The notes under the pieces: model-generated | The model's database searches: none | What the model saw: the letters and a program-made list of their open reading frames with translations, nothing else | What the model was told of the DNA's origin: nothing | Shown here: one piece after another, positions 52,593-63,086 of the stretch | Numbering within the stretch: position 1 is the first letter of the stretch | Layout: the number at the start of each line of letters is the position of its first letter | Translations under genes and position numbers: made by a program | Assembly (NCBI RefSeq): GCF_900110485.1 | Contig: NZ_FODY01000005.1 | Location: 77,093-141,092, forward strand | Origin: Propionispora vibrioides | GTDB taxonomy: Bacteria > Bacillota > Negativicutes > Propionisporales > Propionisporaceae | Direction: 5' to 3' | Length of the DNA: 64,000 nt

Positions 52593-53636
52593 CTATATGG
52601 CGGATTGGGCCTGGGATTCACTTTTTATGTCAATTTTCCAGCCGGTCAGCTTAGCGGCCAAGCGGGCATTTTGTCCTTCCTTGCCAATCGCCAGTGACAA
52701 TTGGTAGTCGGGAACAATCACCTTAGAGATTTTTTCCGCCTCATTCACCTCGACGGATACCACTTTGGCCGGACTTAGGGCGTTGGAAATATATTTGGCC
52801 GGGTCAACACTCCACTTAACGATATCGATTTTTTCACCCTTCAACTCATTGACAATGGTTTGCACGCGCATCCCCTTATGCCCGACACAGGAGCCGACGG
52901 GATCAACATTTTCATCGCGGGAATGGACGGCAATTTTCGAACGCAGCCCCGGTTCGCGGGCCACCGACTTGATTTCCACCACACCGTCATGAATTTCCGG
53001 CACTTCCAATTCAAACAAACGCTTGAGTAATCCCGGATGTGTACGGGATACCAGGATTTGCGGCCCCTTAGTCGTTTTCTTCACTTCAATTATGTAGGTT
53101 TTCAACCGGTCGCCGTGACGATAGGTTTCACCGGCAATCTGTTCGGACGGCGCCAGAATAGCCTCCGCCTTGCCCAAATCGATGAATACGTTTTTTTGCT
53201 CCATGCGCTGGACAATGCCTGTCAGTATATCACTTTCCCGGTTGGAAAATTCTTCATAGATAATGCCCCGCTCGGCTTCCCTGATTCTTTGCACAACCAC
53301 CTGCTTGGCCGTTTGCGCGGCAATGCGGCCAAAATCCTTCGGCGTTACTTCCACTTCAATAATATCCTCCAGACCATAGCGAGGATCAATGCTTTTTGCC
53401 TCGGCCAACGACATTTCCAAGCGGCTGTCGGTAACCTCTTCCACAACATTTTTGCGGGCGTACACATGGATTTCGCCGGTTAGCCGGTCAAGCGATACCA
53501 TGACGTTTTGCGCCGAACCGAAATTTCTTTTATAAGCTGAAATCAGTGCTGCTTCAATTGCATCAAATAAGATCTCCGGTGCAATTCCCTTTTCCTTTCC
53601 CAACTGCTCAAATGCTTGCATAAATTCAGCGTTCAC
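52593..53636 (-). CDS. nusA: transcription termination/antitermination protein NusA
   Basis: A 347-residue protein. N-terminal polymerase-binding domain (about 1-125), S1 (about 135-200, [21 protein letters not shown]) and two KH domains ([20 protein letters not shown] near 245 and [19 protein letters not shown] near 315). No C-terminal acidic repeats, as usual for Firmicutes. Start is GTG 53636 after AGGGGGA. Confidence 0.97.
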   Translation of the reverse strand: MNAEFMQAFEQLGKEKGIAPEILFDAIEAALISAYKRNFGSAQNVMVSLDRLTGEIHVYARKNVVEEVTDSRLEMSLAEAKSIDPRYGLEDIIEVEVTPKDFGRIAAQTAKQVVVQRIREAERGIIYEEFSNRESDILTGIVQRMEQKNVFIDLGKAEAILAPSEQIAGETYRHGDRLKTYIIEVKKTTKGPQILVSRTHPGLLKRLFELEVPEIHDGVVEIKSVAREPGLRSKIAVHSRDENVDPVGSCVGHKGMRVQTIVNELKGEKIDIVKWSVDPAKYISNALSPAKVVSVEVNEAEKISKVIVPDYQLSLAIGKEGQNARLAAKLTGWKIDIKSESQAQSAI

Positions 53637-53665
53637 TATAATTCCCCCTATTCAATTTTAACTAA

Positions 53666-54124
53666 TTAGAAGTCAATGTGCAGCCGGACCTGAGAGGCTT
53701 TTTCCCGCGCCACAATCACTTCGGTGCCAGCCACATCGACATGAATATTTCCATCGGTTAAGCCGATTAAGGTACCTACGATGCTTTTCTTCCCGTTAAT
53801 CGGAGCAAAGGTGCTTATTTCCACCACTTCTCCGCTATGGCGGACAAAATCACGTTCTTTTCTGAGTGCCCGGTCAATACCCGGCGACGAAACTTCCAGA
53901 TAATAGCTGTCTTTTATCGGATCAAGCTCATCGAGCTTGTTTTCAAGGCGTTCGCTAACCCATTGGCAGTCTTCAACTTCCAAACCACCTTCTTTATCAA
54001 GAAAGACACGCAGATACCACTCGCGTTCTTTCACATATTCAACGTCCACCATTTCCAAATCCGTTGAAGCGATGATATCGTTAACCAAGCCTTCCACCAA
54101 ATTTTCGATCTGTTCTTTCGACAA
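53666..54124 (-). CDS. rimP: ribosome maturation factor RimP
   Basis: A 152-residue 30S assembly factor. EREWYLRVFLDKEGGLEVEDC and the signature YYLEVSSPGIDRALRKERDF are present. Start is TTG 54124 after AGGGGGT. It heads the rimP-nusA-ylxR-ylxQ-infB operon; a palindromic leader lies upstream (54156-54209). Confidence 0.96.
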   Translation of the reverse strand: MSKEQIENLVEGLVNDIIASTDLEMVDVEYVKEREWYLRVFLDKEGGLEVEDCQWVSERLENKLDELDPIKDSYYLEVSSPGIDRALRKERDFVRHSGEVVEISTFAPINGKKSIVGTLIGLTDGNIHVDVAGTEVIVAREKASQVRLHIDF

Positions 54125-54155
54125 ATAGATAACCCCCTACCGTTTGTAGCCACTT

Positions 54156-54209
54156 GCGGGTATTGAGCAGCAACATACCTGCTCTTTTTAGTGTTGCCTA
54201 ATAACCCGC
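54156..54209 (-). promoter_or_regulatory. structured leader before rimP
   Basis: GCGGGTTATT and AATACCCGC pair around a 35-base inner region that holds a second hairpin (GAGCAG / CTGCTC). It lies 30 bases before the rimP start. I do not recognise it as a known class; it could regulate the operon. Confidence 0.4.
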
Positions 54210-54256
54210 ACCCTTATACCCTGTATTTGGCAGGTCAATAGCAGTAATTAAGAGGA

Positions 54257-54281
54257 AAGAGTGGGCTGACATCCCACTCTT
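54257..54281 (-). terminator. terminator of polC
   Basis: AAGAGTGGG / CCCACTCTT, 9 bp perfect, then TCCTCTTAATT on the minus strand. Confidence 0.65.
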
Positions 54282-54371
54282 AGCTGCGTAAACAAAATTA
54301 TACCTTATCAATTATACCACCATAGGATATGATTTACAACACCGGCATCACAGATTTTAACATTCTCCTGC

Positions 54372-57300
54372 TTAGGCAAACAGCATGATCTGGTCAGTTT
54401 CCGGTAAGTCATTCAGGCAGCCATGATTGCGCAATATATCGATAACCGTCTTGGAGGCACGGGCCCGCACCCGGATGTCCTCCACCGAGGAAAAGGGCCG
54501 TTCCCCGCGGGCCTGAACAATATTCTGGGCAGCCGAGTCACCCAGTCCCTGCAGGGAAGCCAGCGGCGGCAGCAGACCATTGTCCACAATAAGAAACTTC
54601 GTCGCGTGGGAAGAATACAGATCGACCCGTCTAAAGCTAAAGTCGCGCAGATACATTTCCAGCGCCATTTCAAAAATAGTCTGCATGCCTTTTTCCTTGG
54701 CGGTCATCATATTGCCCTTTTGCTCAAAATCGGCCAACTGGCTGCGTAGCACCTTTTCACCTTGAACGACAATATCGGCGTCAAATTCTGTAGCCCGGAC
54801 CGTGAAATAGGAGGCATAAAAGGCCAGCGGATAGTGCACTTTGCAATAGGCAATGCGGAAAGCCATCATAACATAAGCCACCGCATGGGCCTTGGGGAAC
54901 ATGTACTTGATTTTTTGACAGGACTCAATATACCACTCCGGTACATTGTTGGCCTTCATTTTTTCCACATCTTCCGGCTTTACGCCCTTCCCTTTACGAA
55001 CGCCCTCCATGATTTTAAACGCCAACTGCGGCTCCAATCCCTTATGTATCAGGTACATCATAATATCGTCGCGGGCTGAAATGGCCTCGGACAATTTAGC
55101 TGTGCCTGCCTTAATCAAATCCTGGGCATTGTTGAGCCAGACATCGGTGCCGTGGGAAAAGCCACTGATCCGCACCAGCTCACTGAAGGTACTCGGCGTC
55201 GTATCTTCCAGCATTTGGCGAACGAACTTGGTGCCAAACTCGGGAATGCCGAACGTTCCCACCTGGCTGCCCAGTTCTTCCGGTGTCAGATTGAGCGCTT
55301 CTGTTGAGGAAAACAGACTCATCGTAGTTTTATCGTCAAAGGGAATTTGCTTGGCATCAATGCCGGTTAAATCCTCCAGCATTCTAATCACGGTCGGATC
55401 GTCATGACCGAGGATATCCAGCTTGACCAGCCGGCTGCTGATCGAGTGGTAATCAAAATGGGTGGTTATAGTACCTGACTTGGCATCATCGGCCGGATGC
55501 TGAATAGGGGTAAAATAGTGTACATCCATGTCGCGGGGTACGACCATAATGCCGCCCGGATGCTGGCCGGTGGTCCGTTTAACGCCGGTGCAGCCGTTGA
55601 TCAGACCGTTGATGTAGGCATCACGGACCGAAATATTCTTCTCGGTAAAATACTTTTTAACAAAGCCATAGGCGGTTTTATCGGCAATTGTCGCAATTGT
55701 TCCGGCCCGGAATACATTGTCCCGGCCGAACAGTTCTTCCGTATATTTATGGGCTACCGGCTGATAATCGCCGGAGAAATTCAAGTCGATATCAGGCACC
55801 TTGTCACCGTGGAAGCCCATGAAAACGGCAAACGGAATATCATGTCCATTTTTCTCCATTGGCCGCTGGCAATGAGGACAATCTTTGTCAGGCAAATCAT
55901 AGCCGCCGCCTACACTGCCGTCGGTAACAAATTCACTGTACAAACAAGCCGTGCAACGCCAGTGGGGCGGCAATGGGTTTACTTCAGTAATACTGGTCAT
56001 CGTAGCCACAAAGGAAGAACCGACCGACCCCCGGGACCCGACCAGATAGCCATCATCCAGCGATTTTTTAACCAGCTTGTGCGCAATGAGATACAGTACG
56101 GCAAACCCGTTATTGATGATAGCATCCAGTTCATACTTCAGGCGGGCAGCCACTACTTCCGGCAGCGGGTCGCCATACAGTTCATGCGCTCTTTGGTACG
56201 ACATGGAGCGGATTTGTTCCTCGGCGCCGGGAATTTGCGGTGAATACAGTTCGTCTGGAATCGGTTTGAAAGTTTCAAACCACTCGCTGATCTGGCGGGG
56301 ATTGTCCACCACCAGTTCATGGGCCTTTTGCTTGCCTAAATAGGAAAATTCATCCAGCATGTCCGCTGTGGTGCGGAAGTAAAGCGGCGGCTGCTGATCA
56401 GCATCGGCAAAGCCCTTGCCGGCCATCAAAATCCGCCGGAACACTTCGTCTTCGGGATTTAAAAAGTGAACGTCACCGGTGGCAACCACCAGCTTGTTCA
56501 GTTTTGTCCCCAATTCACAGACCTTGCGGTTGATTTGGCGCAGTCCTTCGTCATCGGCTACTTTGCCCTCTCTTACCAGGAATGCATTGTTGGCAATCGG
56601 CTGAATTTCCAGGTAATCGTAAAAAGAAGCAATTTCTAAAAGTTCTTCCTCACTGGCCTGGTTGACAATAGCCCGGATTAATTCGCCCGCTTCACAAGCC
56701 GATCCCAGGATCAGTCCTTCCCGGTGTTCGATCAGGGCTGTCCGTGGAATCCGCGGTGTCCGGTGCATATATTTCAGATGGGAGAGCGATACCAGACGAT
56801 ACAGATTACGCAGTCCCACGCTGTTTTTCGCTAAAATAACAATATGGTAGGAACGGTTGATTTCGTTATCAAACAAATACCCCTCCATACCGTAAATCAC
56901 TTTAATTCCGCATTTAGCGGCCACTTCATGGGCTTCGGGGAAGGCCTGGACCACACCGTGATCGGTAATGGCAATAGCCGGATGATTCCAGCGGGCGGCC
57001 GTCTGAATCAGTTTTTTCACCGAAACAACGGCATCCATATTGCTCATCCGGGTATGGGCGTGTAATTCCACCCGGGTCAGCTCGGCGTCGTCCATACGTT
57101 CGGTCTTTTCCAAGCGGCACATGCTGTCGACAAACAGCACTAAATCCTTGGAGAATTTGTCATATTGGACAGTTCCCTTCACTTTGACCAGCATTCCCTG
57201 GGCCAAGGCACCGCTGATCCGGTTAAACTGCTCCTGTTCATCAAAGAACGCCTTGCCGCTGATGCCATCAGTCGCGTCACTCAAGTCAAAAGTAAGCAGA

Positions 57301-58037
57301 AAACGGCCTGACCGCAGCTCCCTGGTTTCAAAACCGACCAGCTCGCCGGCAAACACCACATTGCGGGCCTCATCCTGTACTTCATGAATAGCCTGAGCAT
57401 CCCCTTTAATTGGCTTGCCGAAAATAACCGGACTGTCCTTTTTCTTTTTCTCCCGGCTGTTTAGACTTTCCGAGAGAGCCTCCATATATTCCGGTGTCAG
57501 ATAGTCTTCCTCGCTGGCTACCTCTTCGCTAAGCAAGCCCGACAGTATCTCCACCCGGTAGGAAAGACCAAACTTCTTTAGAATAAACTGCCGTATCGTT
57601 TGGTCAACCCCATAGCTGGCCATCAATTGCCCCGACAGATCCCCAGACGTTTCAATGGTTAACGTATGGCCCTCCACCTTCCAGGCAGCATGAATCAGTA
57701 TATGTTTAACGGCCGGAGTCTCCTGCGCGATCAGACTGATAAAGGAAGTCCATTCCCGGGCCAGGTACTCCTCCAGATTCGACATCTGCTGGGTGAAGCT
57801 TACACTTTTCAAGCCGCAGTTCCGGCACAGTTTCCGGGCCACAAGATTGAGCAGCTTGTCCGGCAGCTGACATGGGACAGTCAGCACCAGATCCCAGGCA
57901 TTGGCACCGGTGTTGACATTGACACTGGCCACCTTGGCCGCTGCCAAGAGCTCCTGCTCTTCTGCCGCAACAGGAACATCGGATATAAATTCATATAGCG
58001 TCCGGCAACTATCAGGGATTATACAATAGTTGTGCAT
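54372..58037 (-). CDS. polC: DNA polymerase III alpha subunit PolC, lacking the exonuclease domain
   Basis: About 1221 residues; the replicative polymerase of low-GC Gram-positives. An N-terminal domain (to about 220), an OB domain (about 225-310) and the PHP domain (VELHAHTRMSNMDAV near 318) are visible. At the point where PolC normally carries a DnaQ-type exonuclease of about 170-200 residues, the PHP halves join directly (GIKVIYGMEGYLFDNE then INRSYHIVILAKNSVGL). The zinc module (CTACLYSE, CPHCQRP), palm aspartates (KVPDIDLNFSGDYQ) and C-terminal HhH follow. Typical PolC is about 1430 residues; the shortfall equals one exonuclease domain. ATG 58037 follows GGAGAG. Confidence 0.95.
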   Translation of the reverse strand: MHNYCIIPDSCRTLYEFISDVPVAAEEQELLAAAKVASVNVNTGANAWDLVLTVPCQLPDKLLNLVARKLCRNCGLKSVSFTQQMSNLEEYLAREWTSFISLIAQETPAVKHILIHAAWKVEGHTLTIETSGDLSGQLMASYGVDQTIRQFILKKFGLSYRVEILSGLLSEEVASEEDYLTPEYMEALSESLNSREKKKKDSPVIFGKPIKGDAQAIHEVQDEARNVVFAGELVGFETRELRSGRFLLTFDLSDATDGISGKAFFDEQEQFNRISGALAQGMLVKVKGTVQYDKFSKDLVLFVDSMCRLEKTERMDDAELTRVELHAHTRMSNMDAVVSVKKLIQTAARWNHPAIAITDHGVVQAFPEAHEVAAKCGIKVIYGMEGYLFDNEINRSYHIVILAKNSVGLRNLYRLVSLSHLKYMHRTPRIPRTALIEHREGLILGSACEAGELIRAIVNQASEEELLEIASFYDYLEIQPIANNAFLVREGKVADDEGLRQINRKVCELGTKLNKLVVATGDVHFLNPEDEVFRRILMAGKGFADADQQPPLYFRTTADMLDEFSYLGKQKAHELVVDNPRQISEWFETFKPIPDELYSPQIPGAEEQIRSMSYQRAHELYGDPLPEVVAARLKYELDAIINNGFAVLYLIAHKLVKKSLDDGYLVGSRGSVGSSFVATMTSITEVNPLPPHWRCTACLYSEFVTDGSVGGGYDLPDKDCPHCQRPMEKNGHDIPFAVFMGFHGDKVPDIDLNFSGDYQPVAHKYTEELFGRDNVFRAGTIATIADKTAYGFVKKYFTEKNISVRDAYINGLINGCTGVKRTTGQHPGGIMVVPRDMDVHYFTPIQHPADDAKSGTITTHFDYHSISSRLVKLDILGHDDPTVIRMLEDLTGIDAKQIPFDDKTTMSLFSSTEALNLTPEELGSQVGTFGIPEFGTKFVRQMLEDTTPSTFSELVRISGFSHGTDVWLNNAQDLIKAGTAKLSEAISARDDIMMYLIHKGLEPQLAFKIMEGVRKGKGVKPEDVEKMKANNVPEWYIESCQKIKYMFPKAHAVAYVMMAFRIAYCKVHYPLAFYASYFTVRATEFDADIVVQGEKVLRSQLADFEQKGNMMTAKEKGMQTIFEMALEMYLRDFSFRRVDLYSSHATKFLIVDNGLLPPLASLQGLGDSAAQNIVQARGERPFSSVEDIRVRARASKTVIDILRNHGCLNDLPETDQIMLFA

Positions 58038-58122
58038 TCTTATCTCTCCATTCATTAACACTTCCATTGTACCATAAAAACCGTTTTTCTTTGATACTCT
58101 AAAAAGACTAAAAAGACAAATT

Positions 58123-58155
58123 AGAAGCGTGATATAAACATTACATCACGCTTCT
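58123..58155 (-). terminator. terminator of proS
   Basis: AGAAGCGTGAT / ATCACGCTTCT, 11 bp perfect, then AATTTGTCTTTTT on the minus strand. Confidence 0.75.
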
Positions 58156-58164
58156 TCGGACTAT

Positions 58165-59865
58165 TTACAATGTTGCTAATAGTTCTTTGATTTTGGTGGC
58201 AAAGCCTTCTAAGCGGTAGTATAACACTTCACCGGTGCGTCTTATTTTTACTTCGATAGTATCTTCGTTGACCGCCTTGGGTCCTACCGTTATTTTCAAC
58301 GGATAACCAATGAGATCAGCGTCTTTGAACTTAACGCCCGGCCGCTCATTCCGGTCATCCAGCACAGTCTCCACCTGCGCAGCCTGCAAGGTGGCATAGA
58401 TCTGTTCCGCCAGAGCCACCTGGGCCTGATCCTTGGTACTAATCGGCACAACCACAGCATGGTAAGGAGCAATCGCCACAGGCCAGATAATGCCATGTTC
58501 GTCATTATGCTGTTCAATGGCGGCGGCCATGGTACGGCTTACGCCGATGCCGTAGCAACCCATGACCATCGGCTGTTCCTTGCCATTTTCATCAAGGTAA
58601 GTGGCCTTCAGGGAGGTACTGTACTTGGTATGCAGCTTGAATACCTGACCGACTTCAATGCCGCGGGCTGTTTTGATGGCGGCGTCACAGTGCGGGCAGG
58701 GATCACTTTCGGTAATCAGCCGCAAATCGGTAACAATAGCAGGGGTAAAATCCCGTCCCGGATTTACATGAATATAATGCTTATCCATCTGGTTAGCACC
58801 GCATACGGCATTGCTGAGATTCATGACCGAAGCATCGGCAACGACGGTGACGTTTTTCAAGCCCACCGGGCCGATAAACCCGGCCACACTGCCGATAGCA
58901 GCAAGCTCTTTATCGCCGGCCAAATCCAGTGCCAGGCAGTTCAGGCTGTTTTTCAGCTTGATTTCGTTAACCTCATGATCACCGCGCACCAAAGCCAGCA
59001 CAGTTTCCTTTTCGGTCCGGTAAGCGATAGCCTTGATGGTTTTATCGGCTGTAACCCCTAAAAAGGCGGTCAAATCGGCAATGGATTTCATGGCTGGCGT
59101 ATCAACGGCAGCCAGTTCCTGCGGTGTTTCCGGTACAGCCGGCAAGGCTTTCAACTCGGCTTTTTCCACATTAGCGGCATAATCACAGCTTGTGCAGTAG
59201 ACAATGGCCGCTTCGCCGGAATCGGCAATCACCATAAATTCATGGGTGCCGCTGCCACCGATGGCACCGGCATCAGCCTCTACCGCCCGGAAGGTCAAAC
59301 CGCAGCGGGAAAACACCCGGGAATAGGCATCATACATTTTGTTATAGCTCTCGCTTAGACCGGCTTCATCCCGGTCAAAGGAGTATAAGTCTTTCATGAT
59401 AAATTCGCGACCGCGCATTAGGCCGAAACGGGGCCGTATTTCATCACGGTATTTATTCTGGATTTGGTACAGCAGCAAAGGAAGCTGCCGGTAAGAACGG
59501 ACATCGGTACGCACCAGGGTAGTAATCATTTCTTCGTGAGTGGGCCCCAGGCAGAAATTCCGGTCATGCCGGTCTTTCAAGCGGAACATTTCATCTCCGT
59601 ATACATGCCAGCGACCCGTCTCCAGCCACATTTCTGCCGGCTGAACGATAGGCATCAGTAGTTCCTGACCACCTTTGGCATCCATTTCCTCCCGGACAAT
59701 CTGTTCAATTTTTTTCAATACACGCCAGGCCAGCGGCAAATAAGTATACACGCCGCCGGCTGCTTTCCGCATCATACCAGCCCGCAGCATCAGTTGATGG
59801 CTCACCACTTCCGCTTCGGCCGGAGTCTCCCGTAATGTAGGTGCGTATAAATGTGACATGCGCAT
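58165..59865 (-). CDS. proS: prolyl-tRNA synthetase, bacterial type with editing domain
   Basis: A 566-residue class II synthetase charging tRNA-Pro. Motif 2 ([19 protein letters not shown]) and the TxE loop lie near 95-115. A YbaK-like editing insert spans about 225-395 ([18 protein letters not shown]), and motif 3 is [16 protein letters not shown] near 445. The C-terminal anticodon domain is complete. ATG 59865 lies two bases after the ispG stop, with GAGGAG inside the ispG end. Confidence 0.97.
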   Translation of the reverse strand: MRMSHLYAPTLRETPAEAEVVSHQLMLRAGMMRKAAGGVYTYLPLAWRVLKKIEQIVREEMDAKGGQELLMPIVQPAEMWLETGRWHVYGDEMFRLKDRHDRNFCLGPTHEEMITTLVRTDVRSYRQLPLLLYQIQNKYRDEIRPRFGLMRGREFIMKDLYSFDRDEAGLSESYNKMYDAYSRVFSRCGLTFRAVEADAGAIGGSGTHEFMVIADSGEAAIVYCTSCDYAANVEKAELKALPAVPETPQELAAVDTPAMKSIADLTAFLGVTADKTIKAIAYRTEKETVLALVRGDHEVNEIKLKNSLNCLALDLAGDKELAAIGSVAGFIGPVGLKNVTVVADASVMNLSNAVCGANQMDKHYIHVNPGRDFTPAIVTDLRLITESDPCPHCDAAIKTARGIEVGQVFKLHTKYSTSLKATYLDENGKEQPMVMGCYGIGVSRTMAAAIEQHNDEHGIIWPVAIAPYHAVVVPISTKDQAQVALAEQIYATLQAAQVETVLDDRNERPGVKFKDADLIGYPLKITVGPKAVNEDTIEVKIRRTGEVLYYRLEGFATKIKELLATL

Positions 59866-59867
59866 GA

Positions 59868-60941
59868 TTATTGCTCCTCCTCAACAACAAGCTTATCTAT
59901 TTCTTTAAACAGTTCGGCCACTAGATCCTGTTCGGCCACTCTTTTGATGATTTCCCCTTTGCGGAAAACCAGGCCCTGACCGGCGCCACCGGCAATACCG
60001 AAATCAGCCTCCCTGGCCTCGCCCGGACCGTTAACCACACAGCCCATCACGGCAATTTTGAGCGGTTTTTTAATAACGGCAAGTTTTTGTTCCACCTCTG
60101 CCGCAATGCCGGCCAGATCAATGTTACAGCGCCCGCAGGTAGGACAGGATATCAGAACAGGTCCGTATTCGCGCAAACCAAGCGCTTTTAATATCTCGTT
60201 GCCGACCCGCACCTCTTCCACCGGATCGCCGGTCAGGGAAATCCGCAGGGTATCGCCAATCCCCTCGGCCAGCATGGCGCCGATGCCGACCACCGATTTA
60301 ATCACACCACTGGTAACGGTACCGGCCTCGGTAATTCCCAGGTGGAGTGGATAGTCAACAGCTTCGGACATCAGCCGGTAAGCAGCGATGGTCATCGGCA
60401 CATCGTGAGCTTTCAGGGAAATTTTTATATCCTGAAAATCATGCTCCTCCAAAATGCGTACATGGCGAAGTGCGCTTTCCACCATAGCTTCCGGGGTCGG
60501 ATGCCCGCCGCGCTTGGCCACGATATCGGCCGGCAGCGAACCGGCGTTAACGCCGATCCGAATCGGAATATGGCGGCTTTGAGCAGCCTTAACCACCAGG
60601 GCGACCTTGTCGTTGCCGCCAATATTGCCCGGATTGATCCGCAAAGCATCAATCCCCCGCTCCAGCGAAGCCAGAGCCAGCCGGTAATCAAAATGGATGT
60701 CGGCCACCAAAGGCACTGCCGGCAGCTCCTGCTTAATATCGAACAGGGCCTCGGCTGCCGGCATATCCGGCACGGCCAGACGGACAATATCACAGCCCGC
60801 TTCCACCAGACGCCGGATTTGAGCTACTGTGGCCGCTACGTCGTGAGTTTTGGTATTAGTCATCGACTGCACGGAAATTGGCGCACTACCGCCGACCGGC
60901 ACCGCGCCAATGCGAATTTGTCTGGTCACTTTTCTCTGCAT
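59868..60941 (-). CDS. ispG: 4-hydroxy-3-methylbut-2-enyl diphosphate synthase
   Basis: A 357-residue iron-sulfur enzyme of the MEP isoprenoid pathway. The core [13 protein letters not shown] near 76 and the cluster cysteines in [12 protein letters not shown] near 265 and [17 protein letters not shown] near 305 are present. ATG 60941 ([18 protein letters not shown]) is the start; the open frame runs 23 codons further into a MITE. dxr, which acts earlier in the pathway, is not in this cluster. Confidence 0.96.
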   Translation of the reverse strand: MQRKVTRQIRIGAVPVGGSAPISVQSMTNTKTHDVAATVAQIRRLVEAGCDIVRLAVPDMPAAEALFDIKQELPAVPLVADIHFDYRLALASLERGIDALRINPGNIGGNDKVALVVKAAQSRHIPIRIGVNAGSLPADIVAKRGGHPTPEAMVESALRHVRILEEHDFQDIKISLKAHDVPMTIAAYRLMSEAVDYPLHLGITEAGTVTSGVIKSVVGIGAMLAEGIGDTLRISLTGDPVEEVRVGNEILKALGLREYGPVLISCPTCGRCNIDLAGIAAEVEQKLAVIKKPLKIAVMGCVVNGPGEAREADFGIAGGAGQGLVFRKGEIIKRVAEQDLVAELFKEIDKLVVEEEQ

Positions 60942-60969
60942 AGTTCCACTCTTTTCATAGTCCGCACCA

Positions 60970-61129
60970 GAGCGTGTTTTTAAGCCATCCGTAACGGTCC
61001 CTGACGACACTTTTTTATTGCATACCCCGTTAAATTTTTTTGAATAGGGCTGCTATTCCTGAAAAATTTTGCCGCGTCTGGCGCAAAAATCACTCGCCAT
61101 GAATCATTCCGTTAGTTAAAAGCACGCTC
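60970..61129. repeat. MITE family A, copy 3 (160 bp)
   Basis: Terminal inverted repeats (left GAGCGTGTTTTTAAGCCATC; right, minus strand, GAGCGTGCTTTTAACTAACG). TA lies on the right and CA on the left. It sits inside the rseP-ispG operon and is the most diverged of the three copies. Confidence 0.8.
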
Positions 61130-61139
61130 TACGGCCGGA

Positions 61140-62189
61140 TTAAAATAATTTCAGCTTTGCTATATCCTTAAAAGTAGCAACCAAGGTAAGTAACAGCAGC
61201 AAAGCAAAACCAATCATTTGTAAAAACTGCATTTTATCCCGGCTTAAGGATTTACCGCGTACTCCTTCCAGCATCAGCGCCACCACATGGCCGCCATCCA
61301 GCACCGGTACGGGCAGCAAATTTAAAAGACCCAAATTAAGGCTTAGGAAAGCGGCAAATTGTAGCAGCGGAATAAACCCAAGCTGGGCCACTTCACCGGC
61401 CATTTGAGCCACGCCGATCGGGCCGGCCACTTCGGCAGCCACCTGCCCGGTAACCATTTGAAGCAAGCCAGTGATCATGGCGGCCGTAACCGTATAAGTC
61501 TGCACAACCGACAGTTTTACCGATTCAAAGAAACCAGGGCGATAATTGTCAATCTGCGGCATAACACCGATAATTCCCCGGTTGGCTTTGTTGTCAAACT
61601 CAGGCACCACTTCTGCCTGGCTTGTTGTTCCAGACCGTTCAAACTGAATGCTTAACGGTTTTTGTCCGCTATTTTGAACCAGCGTAACAAACTGACGCCA
61701 GGAATCAATTTTTTCATTGTTAACGCTGACAATCCGGTCGCCAGTCATCAGCCCCGCTCTGGCCGCCGGTTTATCGGCAAAGATATTGCCGATAATCGGC
61801 TGATCCGATACATTATCAATTCCTGCACTAAGAAATACAATCAGAAACAAAAGCACCGGCAGTAGAAAGTTCATCGCCGAACCGGCTACAATAACCAATA
61901 TTCTCGCCCAGATTGGTTTCGCACCGAAGGAACGTTCATCCTGCTCTTCGTCCGGGTCCATGCCGGCGATCTTATTGAAACCGCCCAGGGGAATCATCCG
62001 CAGCGAATACAGCGTCTCGCCGCGGCGAAAGCTAATCAGCTTTTTGCCAAAACCAAGAGCAAATTCGTCAACCCGCATGCCAACCCATTTGGCCGTCATA
62101 AAATGTCCCAGTTCGTGTACGAAAATCAATACACCGAAAACGAAAATACTAGCTATAACGGTTGTAAACAATAAAATTCCCCCTATCAT
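61140..62189 (-). CDS. rseP: site-2 protease RseP
   Basis: A 349-residue membrane metalloprotease of regulated intramembrane proteolysis. The zinc motif is VHELGHFMTAKWVGM near 24 and the third ligand lies in LNLLPVPVLDGGH near 292. A PDZ domain spans about 120-190 (AGLMTGDRIVSVNN). Membrane helices lie at about 8-30, 95-118, 270-300 and 328-348. Its target is unknown here. It directly follows cdsA; dxr, normally between them, is absent. Confidence 0.95.
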   Translation of the reverse strand: MIGGILLFTTVIASIFVFGVLIFVHELGHFMTAKWVGMRVDEFALGFGKKLISFRRGETLYSLRMIPLGGFNKIAGMDPDEEQDERSFGAKPIWARILVIVAGSAMNFLLPVLLFLIVFLSAGIDNVSDQPIIGNIFADKPAARAGLMTGDRIVSVNNEKIDSWRQFVTLVQNSGQKPLSIQFERSGTTSQAEVVPEFDNKANRGIIGVMPQIDNYRPGFFESVKLSVVQTYTVTAAMITGLLQMVTGQVAAEVAGPIGVAQMAGEVAQLGFIPLLQFAAFLSLNLGLLNLLPVPVLDGGHVVALMLEGVRGKSLSRDKMQFLQMIGFALLLLLTLVATFKDIAKLKLF

Positions 62190-62222
62190 CTCAATTGTTA
62201 TTGGGGTACCCCTTGTTAACCT

Positions 62223-63050
62223 TCAGATCAGGAAAAGTTGTATATAATAATATACGAGAGGAGCCGTAAACATTATACTATCAAACCGGTCCAACACACC
62301 GCCATGTCCCGGCAACAGACTGCCCGAATCCTTTACACCGCAAAAACGTTTGAACGCCGATTCAGCCAGGTCACCGACAGGCGCCGCCACGCCCACCAGA
62401 CAACCGATCAGAGCAGTATGCAGCACGGGAATACCAAATACCAGACTGCCGATCCCCGCCAAGGCAGCTACGCTGCCGACCAGCCCGCCAAGCGCTCCTT
62501 CTACTGTTTTTCCGGGGCTGATGGCTGGGCACAATTTTTGTTTTCCCCAGCGCGATCCCACTAAAAAAGCGGCCGTATCATTGGCCCAGGTTCCGATAAA
62601 GGGCAACCATAGATAAACAATGCCCGCCGACAACGATCCCCACAGGGTGGGATACGGATGAGTCAACTGCAGCGAACGCAATAAAATTAAATAGGAAAAC
62701 GCCAGACCGATGTAACCAATGCCAAATATGCTGTATACCGCTTCCTGTACGGAAAAATTCTTATGACCAATAACCATTTTACCCAATAGCAACAAAATAG
62801 TTATAAACAGCACTCCCATCGTTTCATCCGGATTGCCCAGCCAAGCGCACCCTAATAAGAGTAGTATGCCGAAAAATCCCGGATAATAGGCAAGTTTTGT
62901 TTTCTTGACGCGCAGCATGGTACAAAATTCATGCCAGCTTGCTACTGCTAACAGGGCAATAGTCGCGAAAAACAGCCACTGTCCATACTGAATGATATAG
63001 ATGGTGGCCGGTATGCCGATAATTGCTGTTAAAACCCGTTTACTGAACAT
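62223..63050 (-). CDS. cdsA: phosphatidate cytidylyltransferase
   Basis: A 275-residue membrane enzyme making CDP-diacylglycerol for phospholipids. About eight helices. The C-terminal signature ESAFKRFCGVKDSGSLLPGHGG near 233 and SPGKTVEGALGG near 190 are clear. ATG 63050 (MFSKRVLTAIIG) follows AGGTGG. Confidence 0.96.
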   Translation of the reverse strand: MFSKRVLTAIIGIPATIYIIQYGQWLFFATIALLAVASWHEFCTMLRVKKTKLAYYPGFFGILLLLGCAWLGNPDETMGVLFITILLLLGKMVIGHKNFSVQEAVYSIFGIGYIGLAFSYLILLRSLQLTHPYPTLWGSLSAGIVYLWLPFIGTWANDTAAFLVGSRWGKQKLCPAISPGKTVEGALGGLVGSVAALAGIGSLVFGIPVLHTALIGCLVGVAAPVGDLAESAFKRFCGVKDSGSLLPGHGGVLDRFDSIMFTAPLVYYYIQLFLI

Positions 63051-63086
63051 AATCCACCTACTTTTTCCTGTCTGTATCCTCACGCC

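Noticed and set aside
60942-61010. Longer N-terminus for IspG
   Set aside because: The 23 extra codons come largely from a MITE and its junction; MQRKVTRQ at 60941 matches the family start.
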